Shown here: positions 24,759 through 34,296 of the stretch, in pieces
How the letters are laid out: each line of letters begins with the position of its first letter
Position numbering within the stretch: the stretch's first letter is position 1
Source of the DNA: Cerasibacillus terrae
GTDB lineage: Bacteria; Bacillota; Bacilli; Bacillales; Amphibacillaceae
Assembly (NCBI RefSeq): GCF_008039555.1
Contig: NZ_VDUW01000005.1
Coordinates: 1 to 64,000, forward strand
Reading direction: 5' to 3'
DNA length: 64,000 nt
Notes under the pieces: generated by a model
Database searches by the model: none
Seen by the model: only the letters and a program-made list of their open reading frames with translations
What the model was told of the DNA's origin: nothing
Made by a program: the position numbers and the translations under genes

Positions 24759-26150
24759 TCATACTTGTTCAACAACTTTTTCTCTATCTCGAATAAATAA
24801 TGCAAGAACAAGAGCAATGAGAACCAACACCCCGGCAAAGATGAAGGATACGTTAACACCGTGAATGGCACCCTCTACCCCTAATTCTGGTTTTGCTTGG
24901 TTCATCATAATCGTTACAAGTAAGGCGGTTCCGACAGACCCGGATACTTGCCGCATCGTATTGTTCATCGCTGTTCCATGTGGGATGAGATCATTTTTCA
25001 ATTGGTTAATCCCAGCAGTAGTGGATGGCATCATAATCATGGAGATTCCGACCATCCGAACCGCATTGACAACCGTTAAGTAGGTTAACGTCGTTTCTTC
25101 TGTTAGAAATGCAAACATAAAGGTAGTGACCAAAGCAATCGTTAATCCAGTAATTAATAACCATCTGGCACCATATTTATCAAATAATCGACCAGTGACA
25201 GGGTTCATAATTCCCATTAAAATTGCTCCAGGTAAAAGCATTAATCCTGATTCTAATGCCGTATACCCTAACATTTCTTGCGTTAAAATGGGTAAAATCA
25301 CCGCAGCACCGATCATGGACATAAATGCGATCATTCCTAATATCGTTGTTAAGGTAAAGATTTTATTTTTAAATACACGGAATTCCAAGATTGGTTGTTC
25401 CAAGCGAAGTTGTCTGCGGATAAAGAAAAAGAGTGTTATAGAACCGATGATAATGGATACATACACATGCGGGCTTGCCCAGTTCAATGTCCCCGCCATA
25501 CTGAAACCATATAATAATCCACCAAATCCAAGTGTTGATAAAATGATCGATAACACATCGACTTTTACATCCTTTTGCTTCGTAATGTTCTGCAAAATGA
25601 AATAAGCTAAAATTAAATCAATCACTACAATTGGTAGGACGACATAGAATAGACTTCGCCATGGAAACTGTTCTACTAACCAGCCGGATAATGTCGGTCC
25701 AATTGCTGGAGCAAAGGCAATGACTAAACCAAACATCCCCATGGCGGTTCCTCGTTTTTCAATCGGAAAGATTAAAAACATAATCGTCTGCATCAGTGGC
25801 ATCATAATTCCCGCACCAGCTGCTTGTAACACCCTTCCTGTCATTAGGATTCCGAAACTAGGAGCAACTGCTGAAATGAGTGTTCCAATTCCAAATATTC
25901 CCATCGCTAATAAAAATAATCGTCTAGTAGTAAATCGTTCAATTAAAAAGGCCGTTATCGGAATCATGATCCCATTCACAAGCATAAAACCTGATTGCAA
26001 CCATTGAACAACACTTGCATCGATATTTAAATCACGCATAATATGTGGGAGTGCTGTTGCTAATAAAGTTTGATTTAAAATCGCAACAAATGCACCCGTT
26101 AATAAAACCGCGATAATTGGTATTTTTTTAATCGATTTTTGTTGTGTCAT
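24759..26150 (-). CDS. DHA2 family drug:H+ antiporter (MFS)
   Basis: A 463-residue transporter with about 14 membrane segments, of the EmrB/QacA/LmrB group. Helix one carries LLTGAFVAILNQTLLATALP, then WLQSGFMLVNGIMIP, GRVLQAAGAGIMMPL (motif C-like, antiporter type) and FAPAIGPTLSGWLV. It exports lipophilic drugs or dyes with proton exchange; substrates cannot be predicted. It is a single-gene unit, with AGGAAGGGG before the ATG. No TetR or MarR regulator is adjacent; the MarR remnant upstream belongs to another unit. Confidence 0.9.
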   Translation of the reverse strand: MTQQKSIKKIPIIAVLLTGAFVAILNQTLLATALPHIMRDLNIDASVVQWLQSGFMLVNGIMIPITAFLIERFTTRRLFLLAMGIFGIGTLISAVAPSFGILMTGRVLQAAGAGIMMPLMQTIMFLIFPIEKRGTAMGMFGLVIAFAPAIGPTLSGWLVEQFPWRSLFYVVLPIVVIDLILAYFILQNITKQKDVKVDVLSIILSTLGFGGLLYGFSMAGTLNWASPHVYVSIIIGSITLFFFIRRQLRLEQPILEFRVFKNKIFTLTTILGMIAFMSMIGAAVILPILTQEMLGYTALESGLMLLPGAILMGIMNPVTGRLFDKYGARWLLITGLTIALVTTFMFAFLTEETTLTYLTVVNAVRMVGISMIMMPSTTAGINQLKNDLIPHGTAMNNTMRQVSGSVGTALLVTIMMNQAKPELGVEGAIHGVNVSFIFAGVLVLIALVLALFIRDREKVVEQV

Positions 26151-26223
26151 ACTTCCCCTTCCTTCTATATGTTTTTCCGGAGTAATACGTCATTTTAGCA
26201 CCTAACCTCTTCTAAAGCTAGGG

Positions 26224-26268
26224 AAACGTATACCATAGATGAATTATTTCATCATTTGGTATACGTTT
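26224..26268 (-). terminator. Terminator after the HAD gene
   Basis: AAACGTATACCA pairs with TGGTATACGTTT in a perfect 12 bp stem with an inner stem GATGAA/TTCATC. It lies between the HAD gene end and the exporter promoter. Its palindromic arms could also be an operator, but its position suits termination. Confidence 0.7.
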
Positions 26269-26282
26269 ATTAAATCACCGTA

Positions 26283-27062
26283 TTATTTTTCAAGAATCGC
26301 TAGTAGTTCTTTTAATTCCTTAACTTCATGGGTTGGAGTAACATCTGTTAATGTCCGATCATGATGATTAATCCAAACGGATGTCATACCGATTTTCTCT
26401 GCCCCCAATATATCTGTATTCGGATTATCACCTACCATAATCGCATCCTCTTTTTCCACATTCAATAAATCTAATACATGTTGGAAAATGGCCGGTGATG
26501 GTTTACCTTCACCAAAATCACCCGAAATAACAATCTGATCAAAATATGGCACAAGTTCTGGCGACATTTTTAGTTTTTCATTTTGTAAATGCGGAGAACC
26601 ATTTGTCAGTAATGCTATTTTATACTTTCCTTTTAAAGCATTCAACACATCTAACGTATCATCATATAAATAAATATGTTTTCTTCTTTCTTCTGAAAAA
26701 ACCTCTGCCAGATGATCAGCTAATGCCGGATCATTTACACCAAGTTCCTCTAATCCTTTTGTCCACACAGCTTTCCGATAAGTAGGGATAATTTCTCGTA
26801 ATGCTTTAGCATCTTCCCCTTCATCTTGGAAATTCCCCCAAAAAGCTTCAAACACACCAATTCCAATATTTTTAACAAATGGATATGTATCATAGGTTGG
26901 AAAAAGTGTTTCTGCTTCTTCTCGAACTGCTTCTTCTAATTTTTCCGGTTCAATACCATGTTTCTTCGCTGCAATTCCACATGTTACCTCAAAAGCTTCT
27001 GCCACACTTCGATAATCCCATAATAATGTATCATCCAAATCAAAGATAACTGCCTTTACCAT
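26283..27062 (-). CDS. HAD superfamily hydrolase
   Basis: A 259-residue phosphatase-type HAD protein. Motif I is FDLDDTL with the nucleophile Asp, motif II is LLTNGSP, the motif III Lys is in GKPSPAIF and motif IV is VGDNPNTDILGAE. The helical cap of about 100 residues after motif I is subclass I, as in the YjjG/pyrimidine 5-nucleotidase-like group. It may remove phosphate from nucleotides or other small metabolites. The start is ATG with AGGGAGAG upstream. The gene before it encodes a CBS protein, with no clear functional link. Confidence 0.85.
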   Translation of the reverse strand: MVKAVIFDLDDTLLWDYRSVAEAFEVTCGIAAKKHGIEPEKLEEAVREEAETLFPTYDTYPFVKNIGIGVFEAFWGNFQDEGEDAKALREIIPTYRKAVWTKGLEELGVNDPALADHLAEVFSEERRKHIYLYDDTLDVLNALKGKYKIALLTNGSPHLQNEKLKMSPELVPYFDQIVISGDFGEGKPSPAIFQHVLDLLNVEKEDAIMVGDNPNTDILGAEKIGMTSVWINHHDRTLTDVTPTHEVKELKELLAILEK

Positions 27063-27119
27063 ATCTATCTCTCCCTGTTATTATTGAAATTTCTGATTTC
27101 CACTTTAATATTATGTATT

Positions 27120-27827
27120 TCACCACTCGTTAGAAACCGTGTCAATTATATCTCTTGGTGTAATGATTCCTAATAATTTTTCATTTGTTTTCGCATGTTT
27201 CGTAATAATTAGTGCATCCAGCCGCTTCCCCTTACCAATCTGACTGGTAAATAATTCCTGTGCCTCATAAACACTTGCCTGTTGATGAATAAATGCTGCT
27301 GTATCCTTTTCTTGATATGCTAACACTGCACCAACAGTTGTTTCTTGTAGTTGAACTTTTTCCAACTTCACCTGATGTCCTAACCAGATTGCAATCCCTT
27401 TTTCCGATAAAACCCCTTGAAATTTTCCCCCATCATAAATGGGGAATTTTGAAAGATTATTTTCCTTCATTACTTGTAATAATGTAGCCAAACAATCCCT
27501 CTTTTGAAAAGTAATCACCTTTTTTGCAAACATCGGATAAACAAGTTGTGGTTTGGTAATTTCCTCTTCAATCCATTCAATTTGTTCGACAACCGAAATA
27601 TGTGGCTCAGCAATTGCATATTCCGTATCCACCCGATTATGAACAATCGCATTTCGTAGTTGTGCAAACTCTAATAAGTCGTCTCGATATCTTTTCAATA
27701 TTGCATGATGTTTACTAGTAATCTTCACCAATCGTGAAAATCCTAGATCCTTTTTTTGCACCATACCTCTTAATTCTTTTTCGATTCTATTAAAAGCTAT
27801 CAAAAATCGGTCTGAGTTTTTCACCAT
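27120..27827 (-). CDS. CBS-domain protein with N-terminal helical domain
   Basis: A 235-residue protein. The first 100 residues are helical and include ELRGMVQKKDLGFSRLV and FAQLRNAIVHNRVD, similar to small HEPN-like RNA- or nucleotide-linked domains (RxxxxH-like RNAIVH). Residues about 110-235 hold two CBS motifs ending in GIITPRDIIDTV. CBS pairs bind adenine nucleotides and regulate attached domains, so this may be a nucleotide-sensing protein. The start is the ATG after GGGGGA; an upstream frame of 12 residues has no support. Target unknown. Confidence 0.75.
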   Translation of the reverse strand: MVKNSDRFLIAFNRIEKELRGMVQKKDLGFSRLVKITSKHHAILKRYRDDLLEFAQLRNAIVHNRVDTEYAIAEPHISVVEQIEWIEEEITKPQLVYPMFAKKVITFQKRDCLATLLQVMKENNLSKFPIYDGGKFQGVLSEKGIAIWLGHQVKLEKVQLQETTVGAVLAYQEKDTAAFIHQQASVYEAQELFTSQIGKGKRLDALIITKHAKTNEKLLGIITPRDIIDTVSNEW

Positions 27828-28014
27828 AAAAATCCCCCTGCCCCCAGAAACGAATGAGAGCATTACTCTAATTTTCTATTATTACTATATTAGCATATTA
27901 TCATTCGTTTGGAATAGATATAGGTTTTGATTATGTTTAATTGGACTGATTCGCAAGTTAATAAGGTAGTGTTCGCCCTTATTGTTGACTAATCGTTTTA
28001 AAATTTCCTGCATT

Positions 28015-28043
28015 CGGTCGCTCATTAACCGTATGAACGACCG
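28015..28043 (+). terminator. Hairpin between convergent transcript ends
   Basis: CGGTCG-TCAT pairs with ATGA-CGACCG, followed rightward by TTTTCTTATTT. It lies 52 bases past the end of the leftward MocR gene; the T-run is on the plus strand, so which transcript it serves is unclear. Confidence 0.45.
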
Positions 28044-28095
28044 TTTTCTTATTTCGCTTGATTGTTCAAATCTTCATTTATCCTACCACTCCATA

Positions 28096-29505
28096 TTACA
28101 CAACTACCCGATATAATCTTTCCACTGCCTCCTTCATGTCTTTTTCTTCAATATTGGCAAAACCAAGAACCATTTCAATCCTTTGTTGATCTTTATTTAC
28201 TTTTTGAAGCATAAAACGTTCCATTGTATATAATTCTAACTTTTCTTTTTTTGCAGCTACTTCAATTTCTTTATACGTCTTATTTGTATGAAAGGAAACG
28301 AAAATATGCAATCCAGCTGGGACATCTATAATATTTATATGAGATTTGAATCGTTTTTTTAAAAGTTTAATGAGTTTTTTTCGTTGTATCTTATAGAAAT
28401 GATTCATTCTTTTTATATGTTTTGCATATTCTCCACTTTCTATAAAGTAATGGAGAGTAAATAAGCTTAATGTATCATTTCCTTGTATTAAATCAATATG
28501 ATACTCCCGATATTTTCGAAGTAACCATGGTGGAAGTACCATATAACTGATCCGGAAACTCGGTAACAATGTTTTTGAGAAAGTTCCAACATAAATCACA
28601 CGCTGATTACGATCTAGACTTTGCAAGGATGGAATGCGGTCGGCATCATAGATAAATTCACTATCATAATCATCTTCAATAACACATCTTCCCTTAGCTA
28701 ATGCTGCCCAATTAAGCAACTCGATGCGACGCGTAATTGGCATAATGATACTAGTAGGAAATTGATGTGAAGGTGTAACAATGACCGTATTTGCCTCGGT
28801 CTGATGCAGTTTATCCATTTGAATTCCTTGTTCATCCAAATCCACTGGTTTTACCAGAACATTCATCTGCTTTAATAATGTATAAAAACGGGCATATCCA
28901 GGGTTTTCTAAAGCAATTGGTCCGCTGTTCGGATCTAATTGGACGATTCGCTGGATTAATGTTTGTGTTCCTGGACCAATCACAATTTGTTCGGGTTCAC
29001 AGACTACCCCTCTTGTTAATGCAATGAATTTAGCAATTGTTTTTCTAACTAAATATGGTCCTTGCGGATGAGCGATATCCGCTAATTCTTCTTTATGATT
29101 TTTAAGTGCTCGCTGTTGACATTTTAACCACTCCTGAAAAGGAAAATGACATACATTTGCCGTAATATGTGAAAAAGAAAGCCATCCTACTCGATCAATA
29201 GGCTCTTCTTTTAAATCACTTGTTAATGTACTTCCTCCCTGTTTTTCTCTAATCAATTCCGTGAGGTTTTCTACATAATATCCACTTCGTTCAATCGTAT
29301 AAATATACCCTTCCGCCAATAATTGTTCATATGCGTTCGTCACCGAATTAACACTAATATCGAATTGATTAGCAAGTTTCCGTTTGGATGGTAGCTTGTC
29401 ATTTGCTTTAAGCTTATGATCCAATATCATTTGTTTAATATTTTCATAGATTTGTTGGTAAATATAATTTTTTCGATCTTTTTTGTCAATTTTAAAAAAT
29501 AACAT
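28096..29505 (-). CDS. gabR: MocR/GabR family regulator (GntR plus aminotransferase domains)
   Basis: A 469-residue fusion. Residues 1-80 are a GntR winged helix (YQQIYENIKQMILDHKL, LPSKRKLANQFDISVNSVTNAYEQL). Residues about 110-469 are a class I aminotransferase fold with the PLP-binding Lys in YVGTFSKTLLPSFR. GabR uses PLP and GABA as effectors to activate gabTD and repress itself. Here the gene is divergent from gabT, with direct repeats CTGGTACYTTATA between them, so the GabR role is well supported by context. The ATG chosen follows GGGGAGG by six bases; the longer frame would start inside the operator region. Confidence 0.88.
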   Translation of the reverse strand: MLFFKIDKKDRKNYIYQQIYENIKQMILDHKLKANDKLPSKRKLANQFDISVNSVTNAYEQLLAEGYIYTIERSGYYVENLTELIREKQGGSTLTSDLKEEPIDRVGWLSFSHITANVCHFPFQEWLKCQQRALKNHKEELADIAHPQGPYLVRKTIAKFIALTRGVVCEPEQIVIGPGTQTLIQRIVQLDPNSGPIALENPGYARFYTLLKQMNVLVKPVDLDEQGIQMDKLHQTEANTVIVTPSHQFPTSIIMPITRRIELLNWAALAKGRCVIEDDYDSEFIYDADRIPSLQSLDRNQRVIYVGTFSKTLLPSFRISYMVLPPWLLRKYREYHIDLIQGNDTLSLFTLHYFIESGEYAKHIKRMNHFYKIQRKKLIKLLKKRFKSHINIIDVPAGLHIFVSFHTNKTYKEIEVAAKKEKLELYTMERFMLQKVNKDQQRIEMVLGFANIEEKDMKEAVERLYRVVV

Positions 29506-29541
29506 CCCTTTCCTCCCCTGATATATACGTTTTTTCACAAT

Positions 29542-29577
29542 CTGGTACCTTATACTTTTCAAAACTGGTACTTTATA
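29542..29577. promoter_or_regulatory. GabR-type direct-repeat operator
   Basis: CTGGTACCTTATA (29542-29554) and CTGGTACTTTATA (29565-29577) are direct repeats 23 bp apart in the divergent gabR-gabT promoter region, with a further TACCA nearby in the opposite sense. MocR-family dimers bind such direct repeats across the promoter. Confidence 0.7.
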
Positions 29578-29641
29578 TTATACCAAAAAATTGTCATACT
29601 AATTTATAAATTTCAAACATACTTTACGAGGGGGCTTTATA

Positions 29642-30943
29642 ATGATCACAACATCATTAAGTACAAAAGAATTACAAGATAAAAGAGAGAAATATATACC
29701 TAGAGGAGTTAGTAATGGTAATATGCATGTTGCAGAACATGCTAAAAGTGCAACAATAACAGATAAAGATGGTAGGGAATGGATTGACTTTGCTGGAGCA
29801 ATAGGAACATTAAATGTTGGACATAGTCATCCGAAAGTAACTGAAGCAGTAAAAAAGCAAGTCGATCAATTTCTACATCCTGGCTTTAATATTATGCTTT
29901 ATGAAGGATATATCGAACTAGCAGAAAAGTTATGTAAAATTACACCGGGTAATTTCGACAAACAAGCATTATTACTGAACTCCGGTGCAGAAGCAGTAGA
30001 AAACGCAGTAAAAATTGCTAGACGCTATACGAAAAGACAAGCTGTTGTTTCATTTACACGTGGTTTCCATGGTCGAACCAATATGACGATGAGTATGACA
30101 AGTAAAGTAAAACCTTATAAAACTGGATTTGGACCATTTGCACCAGAAGTCTATCAAGCACCATTTCCATATCTCTATCAAAAACCAGCTGGAATGACAG
30201 AAGAAGAATATATTGAACAAAGTATCCAAGACTTTAAGGATTTCTTCATTTCCACAGTGGACCCAGAATCTGTCGCATGTGTTGTGATGGAACCAGTACA
30301 AGGTGAAGGCGGATTTATTATTCCACCAAAAGCATTTGTGCAATTTGTAAGCGATTTCTGTAAAGAACATGGAATTGTATTTGTGGCAGATGAAATACAA
30401 ACTGGATTTGGTCGAACTGGTAAATTATTTGCCATTGAGCATTTTGATGTCGAACCAGATTTAATGACTGTATCAAAATCGCTTGCAGCTGGTTTACCAT
30501 TAAGTGGAGTGGTAGGTAAACGTGAAATATTAGATGCCTCAGATCCAGGTGAATTAGGTGGAACGTATTGTGGTAACCCAGTAGCATGTGCTGCAGCTCT
30601 AGCAGTAATTGATATAATGAAAGATGAGAATCTATTAGAAAAATCCGAACAAATCGGAGTGAAAATAGAAAACGTATTACAAGAACTTAGCGAAACACAT
30701 TCCTATGTCGGAGAAATTCGTCGTCTTGGCTCTATGGTTGCTGTAGAAATCGTGGATAATCGTGATAATAAATTTCCAAATAAGGAAAAGACACAGAAAA
30801 TCGTTTCCTTGGCAAATGATAATGGATTATTATTACTTTCTGCGGGAATTAAAGGAAACGTCATTCGCTTTCTTACACCATTAGTTATTACAGATGAAGA
30901 ATTAGCAAGAGGATTTTCTATTTTAAAGAAATCATTTCAATAA
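29642..30943 (+). CDS. gabT: 4-aminobutyrate aminotransferase
   Basis: A 433-residue class III PLP aminotransferase. Signatures are LLNSGAEAVENAVKIAR, RGFHGRTNMTMSMT, VMEPVQGEGGFI, FVADEIQTGFGRTGKLFA (the cofactor Asp) and the Lys-containing TVSKSLAAGLPLSGVVG. It converts GABA and 2-oxoglutarate to succinate semialdehyde and glutamate. The next genes are an amino acid permease and succinate-semialdehyde dehydrogenase, completing the GABA route to succinate. The ATG follows GAGGGGG. The TAA stop codon is formed by the first bases of dispersed repeat copy 4, so the element joined the gene exactly at its end. Confidence 0.92.
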   Translation: MITTSLSTKELQDKREKYIPRGVSNGNMHVAEHAKSATITDKDGREWIDFAGAIGTLNVGHSHPKVTEAVKKQVDQFLHPGFNIMLYEGYIELAEKLCKITPGNFDKQALLLNSGAEAVENAVKIARRYTKRQAVVSFTRGFHGRTNMTMSMTSKVKPYKTGFGPFAPEVYQAPFPYLYQKPAGMTEEEYIEQSIQDFKDFFISTVDPESVACVVMEPVQGEGGFIIPPKAFVQFVSDFCKEHGIVFVADEIQTGFGRTGKLFAIEHFDVEPDLMTVSKSLAAGLPLSGVVGKREILDASDPGELGGTYCGNPVACAAALAVIDIMKDENLLEKSEQIGVKIENVLQELSETHSYVGEIRRLGSMVAVEIVDNRDNKFPNKEKTQKIVSLANDNGLLLLSAGIKGNVIRFLTPLVITDEELARGFSILKKSFQ

Positions 30944-31093
30944 AGTGAAACTTCAATCATTGGGAGTTTTCTTCATCTCCCAATGATTGTTAGTTGAACG
31001 AATCGGGCTTTTACTGGCTGTTGATCCTCCACTTCTTACTCTTAGGTAGCTCGCATTCTTGATGTGGAGGTCTTACAGCCAGTTAATCTGCGA
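30941..31093 (+). repeat. Dispersed structured repeat, copy 4
   Basis: A complete 153 bp copy beginning at the gabT stop codon. The left hairpin here is CAATCATTGGGAG/CTCCCAATGATTG, while other copies have CAATCAGTGGGAG/CTCCCACTGATTG: a G-C pair has become a T-A pair with both sides changed. Confidence 0.95.
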
Positions 31094-31246
31094 TAAAGTG
31101 AAACTTCAATCATTGGGAGTTTTCTTCATCTCCCAATGATTGTTAGTTGAACGAATCGGGCTTTTACTGGCTGTTGATCCTCCACTTCTTACTCTTAGGT
31201 AGCTCGCATTCTTGATGTGGAGGTCTTACAGCCAGTTAATCTGCGA
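31094..31246 (+). repeat. Dispersed structured repeat, copy 5 (tandem)
   Basis: A second complete copy in direct tandem with copy 4 at a 153 bp spacing. I find no difference between the two over the unit until the end (GCGACAAAA instead of GCGATAAAG). A recent tandem duplication is the simplest explanation. Confidence 0.95.
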
Positions 31247-31288
31247 CAAAATGTAAGTACACGAAGATAACAAGGGGGAATTTGTTTA

Positions 31289-32677
31289 GTGAATGGAAAT
31301 TTTAAAAAATCGATGTCCATTTTTGATGTTTTATTTTTAGCAATGGGAGCCATGCTCGGGTGGGGTTGGGTAGTCCTATCCGGGGAATGGATCTCCAAAG
31401 CTGGCTTTTTAGGAAGTATTACTGCATTTATGATTGGTGGATTGCTTGTTATTTTTATCGGCTTAACATATGCAGAACTAGCAGCAGCTATTCCAGAAAC
31501 AGGCGGAGGGTTCATCTTTGTGTTACGATCCTTTGGTGAAAAAACAGCGTACATCGCTGGCTGGTCTGTCTTATTTGGGTACATTTCTGTTATTGCCTTT
31601 GAAGCAGTTGCCTTACCTACTGTTATTAATTATTTGATCCCAGTGGAACATGTCGGTTATCTATGGACCCTAGGTGGATGGGATGTTTATTTTACATGGG
31701 TATTAATTGGTTCAGGCGGAGCAATTTTACTAACAGTAATGAACTACTTCGGAATTAAGCCAGCTACTATTCTTCAATCTATATTTACCGTTTTCATTGT
31801 AGCCATTGGGATATTACTTGTTTTAGGAGCCTTTAAGAATGGAAACACAGCAAATTTACAACCATTGTTTATCGATGGTTTTGCAGGAACGATGTCCGTA
31901 TTAATTATGATTCCATTTTTGTTCGTGGGTTTTGATGTCATTCCGCAAGTAGCAGCAGAGGTAAAAGCACCACCTAAACTAATTGGCCGAATTCTTGTAG
32001 TATCCATTATTTCATCCATCATATTTTATCTATTTATTGTATATGGTGTAACTACTGGATTACCAAAAGAACTACTAGCAGTATCTGAACTAGCTTCGGC
32101 AGACGCAATGGCTCGTATTTTCGGGAATCAATGGTTTGGTGTGTTACTTGTTTTCGGTGGTGTAGCAGGTATTATCACAAGTTGGAATGCCTTTATCATC
32201 GGAGGGAGTCGTATTCTTTATGCCATGTCCGTTCGTAATATGATTCCGAAATGGTTTAGTTATATCCACCCTAAATATAAAACACCATCCAATGGGATTA
32301 TCTTTTTAGGGGCAGTAGCATTTTTCGCACCATTTTTAGGGAGACCTGCTCTCGTATGGATTGTAGATGCAGGAGGAATTGGAATCGTTATTGGCTATTT
32401 ACTCGTATCGATTTCCTTTTTAAAATTACGAAAAACCGAGCCAAATCTTCCTCGACCATACAAAATAAAAAACTGGAAATTGGTTGGTGTTTTAGCGATT
32501 ATATTAAGTATTGGCTTTATTGCTTTGTATCTTCCAGGGATGCCTTCTGCACTTATTTGGCCAGCTGAATGGTTTATCGTTGCTATTTGGTACCTGATGG
32601 GGATGACTTTATTTCTATTCCGGTCTAAGGATAAACCTGTAACAAACCAATCATCTATTGCAAAAAAAGGACTTTAA
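31289..32677 (+). CDS. APC family amino acid (probably GABA) permease
   Basis: A 462-residue transporter with 12 predicted helices. It starts with the APC pattern SIFDVLFLAMGAMLGWGWVV, then ELAAAIPETGGGFIFV and PFLFVGFDVIPQVAAEVK. It lies between gabT and the succinate-semialdehyde dehydrogenase gene and so is likely the GABA importer for this pathway, although it resembles the broader amino acid/ethanolamine-type branch more than classical GabP. The start is GTG with AGGGGGAA about 10 bases before it. The two tandem repeats lie between it and gabT and could affect read-through from the gabT promoter. Confidence 0.82.
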   Translation: MNGNFKKSMSIFDVLFLAMGAMLGWGWVVLSGEWISKAGFLGSITAFMIGGLLVIFIGLTYAELAAAIPETGGGFIFVLRSFGEKTAYIAGWSVLFGYISVIAFEAVALPTVINYLIPVEHVGYLWTLGGWDVYFTWVLIGSGGAILLTVMNYFGIKPATILQSIFTVFIVAIGILLVLGAFKNGNTANLQPLFIDGFAGTMSVLIMIPFLFVGFDVIPQVAAEVKAPPKLIGRILVVSIISSIIFYLFIVYGVTTGLPKELLAVSELASADAMARIFGNQWFGVLLVFGGVAGIITSWNAFIIGGSRILYAMSVRNMIPKWFSYIHPKYKTPSNGIIFLGAVAFFAPFLGRPALVWIVDAGGIGIVIGYLLVSISFLKLRKTEPNLPRPYKIKNWKLVGVLAIILSIGFIALYLPGMPSALIWPAEWFIVAIWYLMGMTLFLFRSKDKPVTNQSSIAKKGL

Positions 32678-32729
32678 CATGATACGATAATATATAGATA
32701 CAATTTTTTTAATAAAGGAGCGAAATCAT

Positions 32730-34121
32730 ATGTCTATGATTCAAGTAACAAACCCAGCAACAGGAGCTATCATTAAAGAAATTAAGAAAAATACACCAGA
32801 AGAAATTGAATTAGCACTTGAAAAAGGACAACATGCTTTTAAAAAATGGTCTAAGATCAATGCCCATGAACGTTCCAGACTATTACAAGCATGGTCAGAT
32901 AAAGTTCAAGCACATAAACAAGAAATTGCCGAAATCATGACATTAGAAAATGGGAAACCATTGTCTGAATCCATTGGAGAAGTGGATTATGCAACAAGTT
33001 ATATTGACTGGTATGCAGAAGAAGCAAAACGCATTTATGGTCGGACGATCCCTGCCAATACCGAAAATAAACGTATTATCGTTAGCCGCCAACCAATCGG
33101 TCTTGTGGCAGCGATTACACCGTGGAATTTCCCAGCTGCAATGATGACAAGAAAAGCAGCACCAGCATTAGCTGCCGGATGTACATTTGTCGTAAAACCA
33201 GCAGTCGAAACACCATTAACAACTATTCGACTCATCGAGCTAGCCCATGAAGTTGGAATTCCAAAAGATGCTCTACAATATGTCAATGGTTCTGGTAGAG
33301 AAATTGGAGATATATTTACTAAAAGCCCACTTATTCGTAAAATCACATTCACCGGTTCCACACCTGTCGGAAAGTCATTAATTAAAAATAGTGCAGACAC
33401 CGTCAAACACGTCACGATGGAACTTGGTGGACATGCACCATTAATTATTCATGAAGATGCAGACATAGATTTTGCTGTTGAACAAACGATCGCATCGAAA
33501 TTTAGAAACGCCGGTCAAACCTGTGTCTGTGCAAACCGAATCATCGTCCATGAAAATATTGAAGAGGCTTTTTCAAAAAAATTGGCTAAAAAAGTAGCAG
33601 AATTAAAAGTCGGAAATGGAATAGAGGAAGATACAGATATCGGCCCAATCATCAATAAAAAAGGCTATGACAAAATAGCAGAACAAATTAAGGATGCAGT
33701 AGGAAAAGGCGCAAATGTCCTAACAGGAGATAAATATGAAATAGATGCGGATAAAGGATGTTATTTCGTTCATCCAACTGTATTATCAGGTGTCACAGAA
33801 GATATGACCATCATGCAAGAAGAAACATTTGGACCTGTCGCACCGATTACTACTTTTAAAACATTAGAAGAAGCAGTTGAAGTTGCAAATAGTACGCCTT
33901 TTGGATTAGCCGCTTACTTCTTTACGAATGATTATCGTGTCGGAACATACTTACACGACCATTTAGACTTTGGAATCGTTGGCTGGAATGACGGCGCTCC
34001 ATCTGCTGCTCACGTCCCATTTGGTGGAATGAAAGAAAGTGGACTTGGTCGCGAGGGTGGAATCGAAGGAATCGAACCATATTTAGAAACAAAATATATG
34101 TCGATTGGAAATTTGGAATAA
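32730..34121 (+). CDS. gabD: NAD(P)-dependent succinate-semialdehyde dehydrogenase
   Basis: A 463-residue aldehyde dehydrogenase. The cofactor loop [13 protein letters not shown], the catalytic Glu in TMELGGHAP and the catalytic Cys in [14 protein letters not shown] are present. [15 protein letters not shown] near the C-terminus is the usual SSADH ending. It oxidises succinate semialdehyde from GabT to succinate for the TCA cycle. It follows the permease by 52 bases with AAAGGAG before the ATG and no terminator between, so the two are probably one transcript. A strong terminator follows. Confidence 0.92.
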   Translation: MSMIQVTNPATGAIIKEIKKNTPEEIELALEKGQHAFKKWSKINAHERSRLLQAWSDKVQAHKQEIAEIMTLENGKPLSESIGEVDYATSYIDWYAEEAKRIYGRTIPANTENKRIIVSRQPIGLVAAITPWNFPAAMMTRKAAPALAAGCTFVVKPAVETPLTTIRLIELAHEVGIPKDALQYVNGSGREIGDIFTKSPLIRKITFTGSTPVGKSLIKNSADTVKHVTMELGGHAPLIIHEDADIDFAVEQTIASKFRNAGQTCVCANRIIVHENIEEAFSKKLAKKVAELKVGNGIEEDTDIGPIINKKGYDKIAEQIKDAVGKGANVLTGDKYEIDADKGCYFVHPTVLSGVTEDMTIMQEETFGPVAPITTFKTLEEAVEVANSTPFGLAAYFFTNDYRVGTYLHDHLDFGIVGWNDGAPSAAHVPFGGMKESGLGREGGIEGIEPYLETKYMSIGNLE

Positions 34122-34144
34122 ACATTTTTCATAACTCAGAAACA

Positions 34145-34194
34145 AATACGCGCAACCTTTACACTAGAAAACTAGCTAAGGTTGCGCGTATTTA
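34145..34194 (+). terminator. Terminator of the gab cluster
   Basis: AAATACGCGCAACCTT pairs with AAGGTTGCGCGTATTT, a perfect 16 bp stem followed by ATTTGT, 23 bases after gabD. Confidence 0.9.
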
Positions 34195-34296
34195 TTTGTG
34201 GCAGATATGTAACCTGCGATGTGCACTTATTGATTAGGGATATGTGCTTCTCACGCGAGGATGTTTACTTCCAGCTTCCTACTTCCTTCAAAGCGT

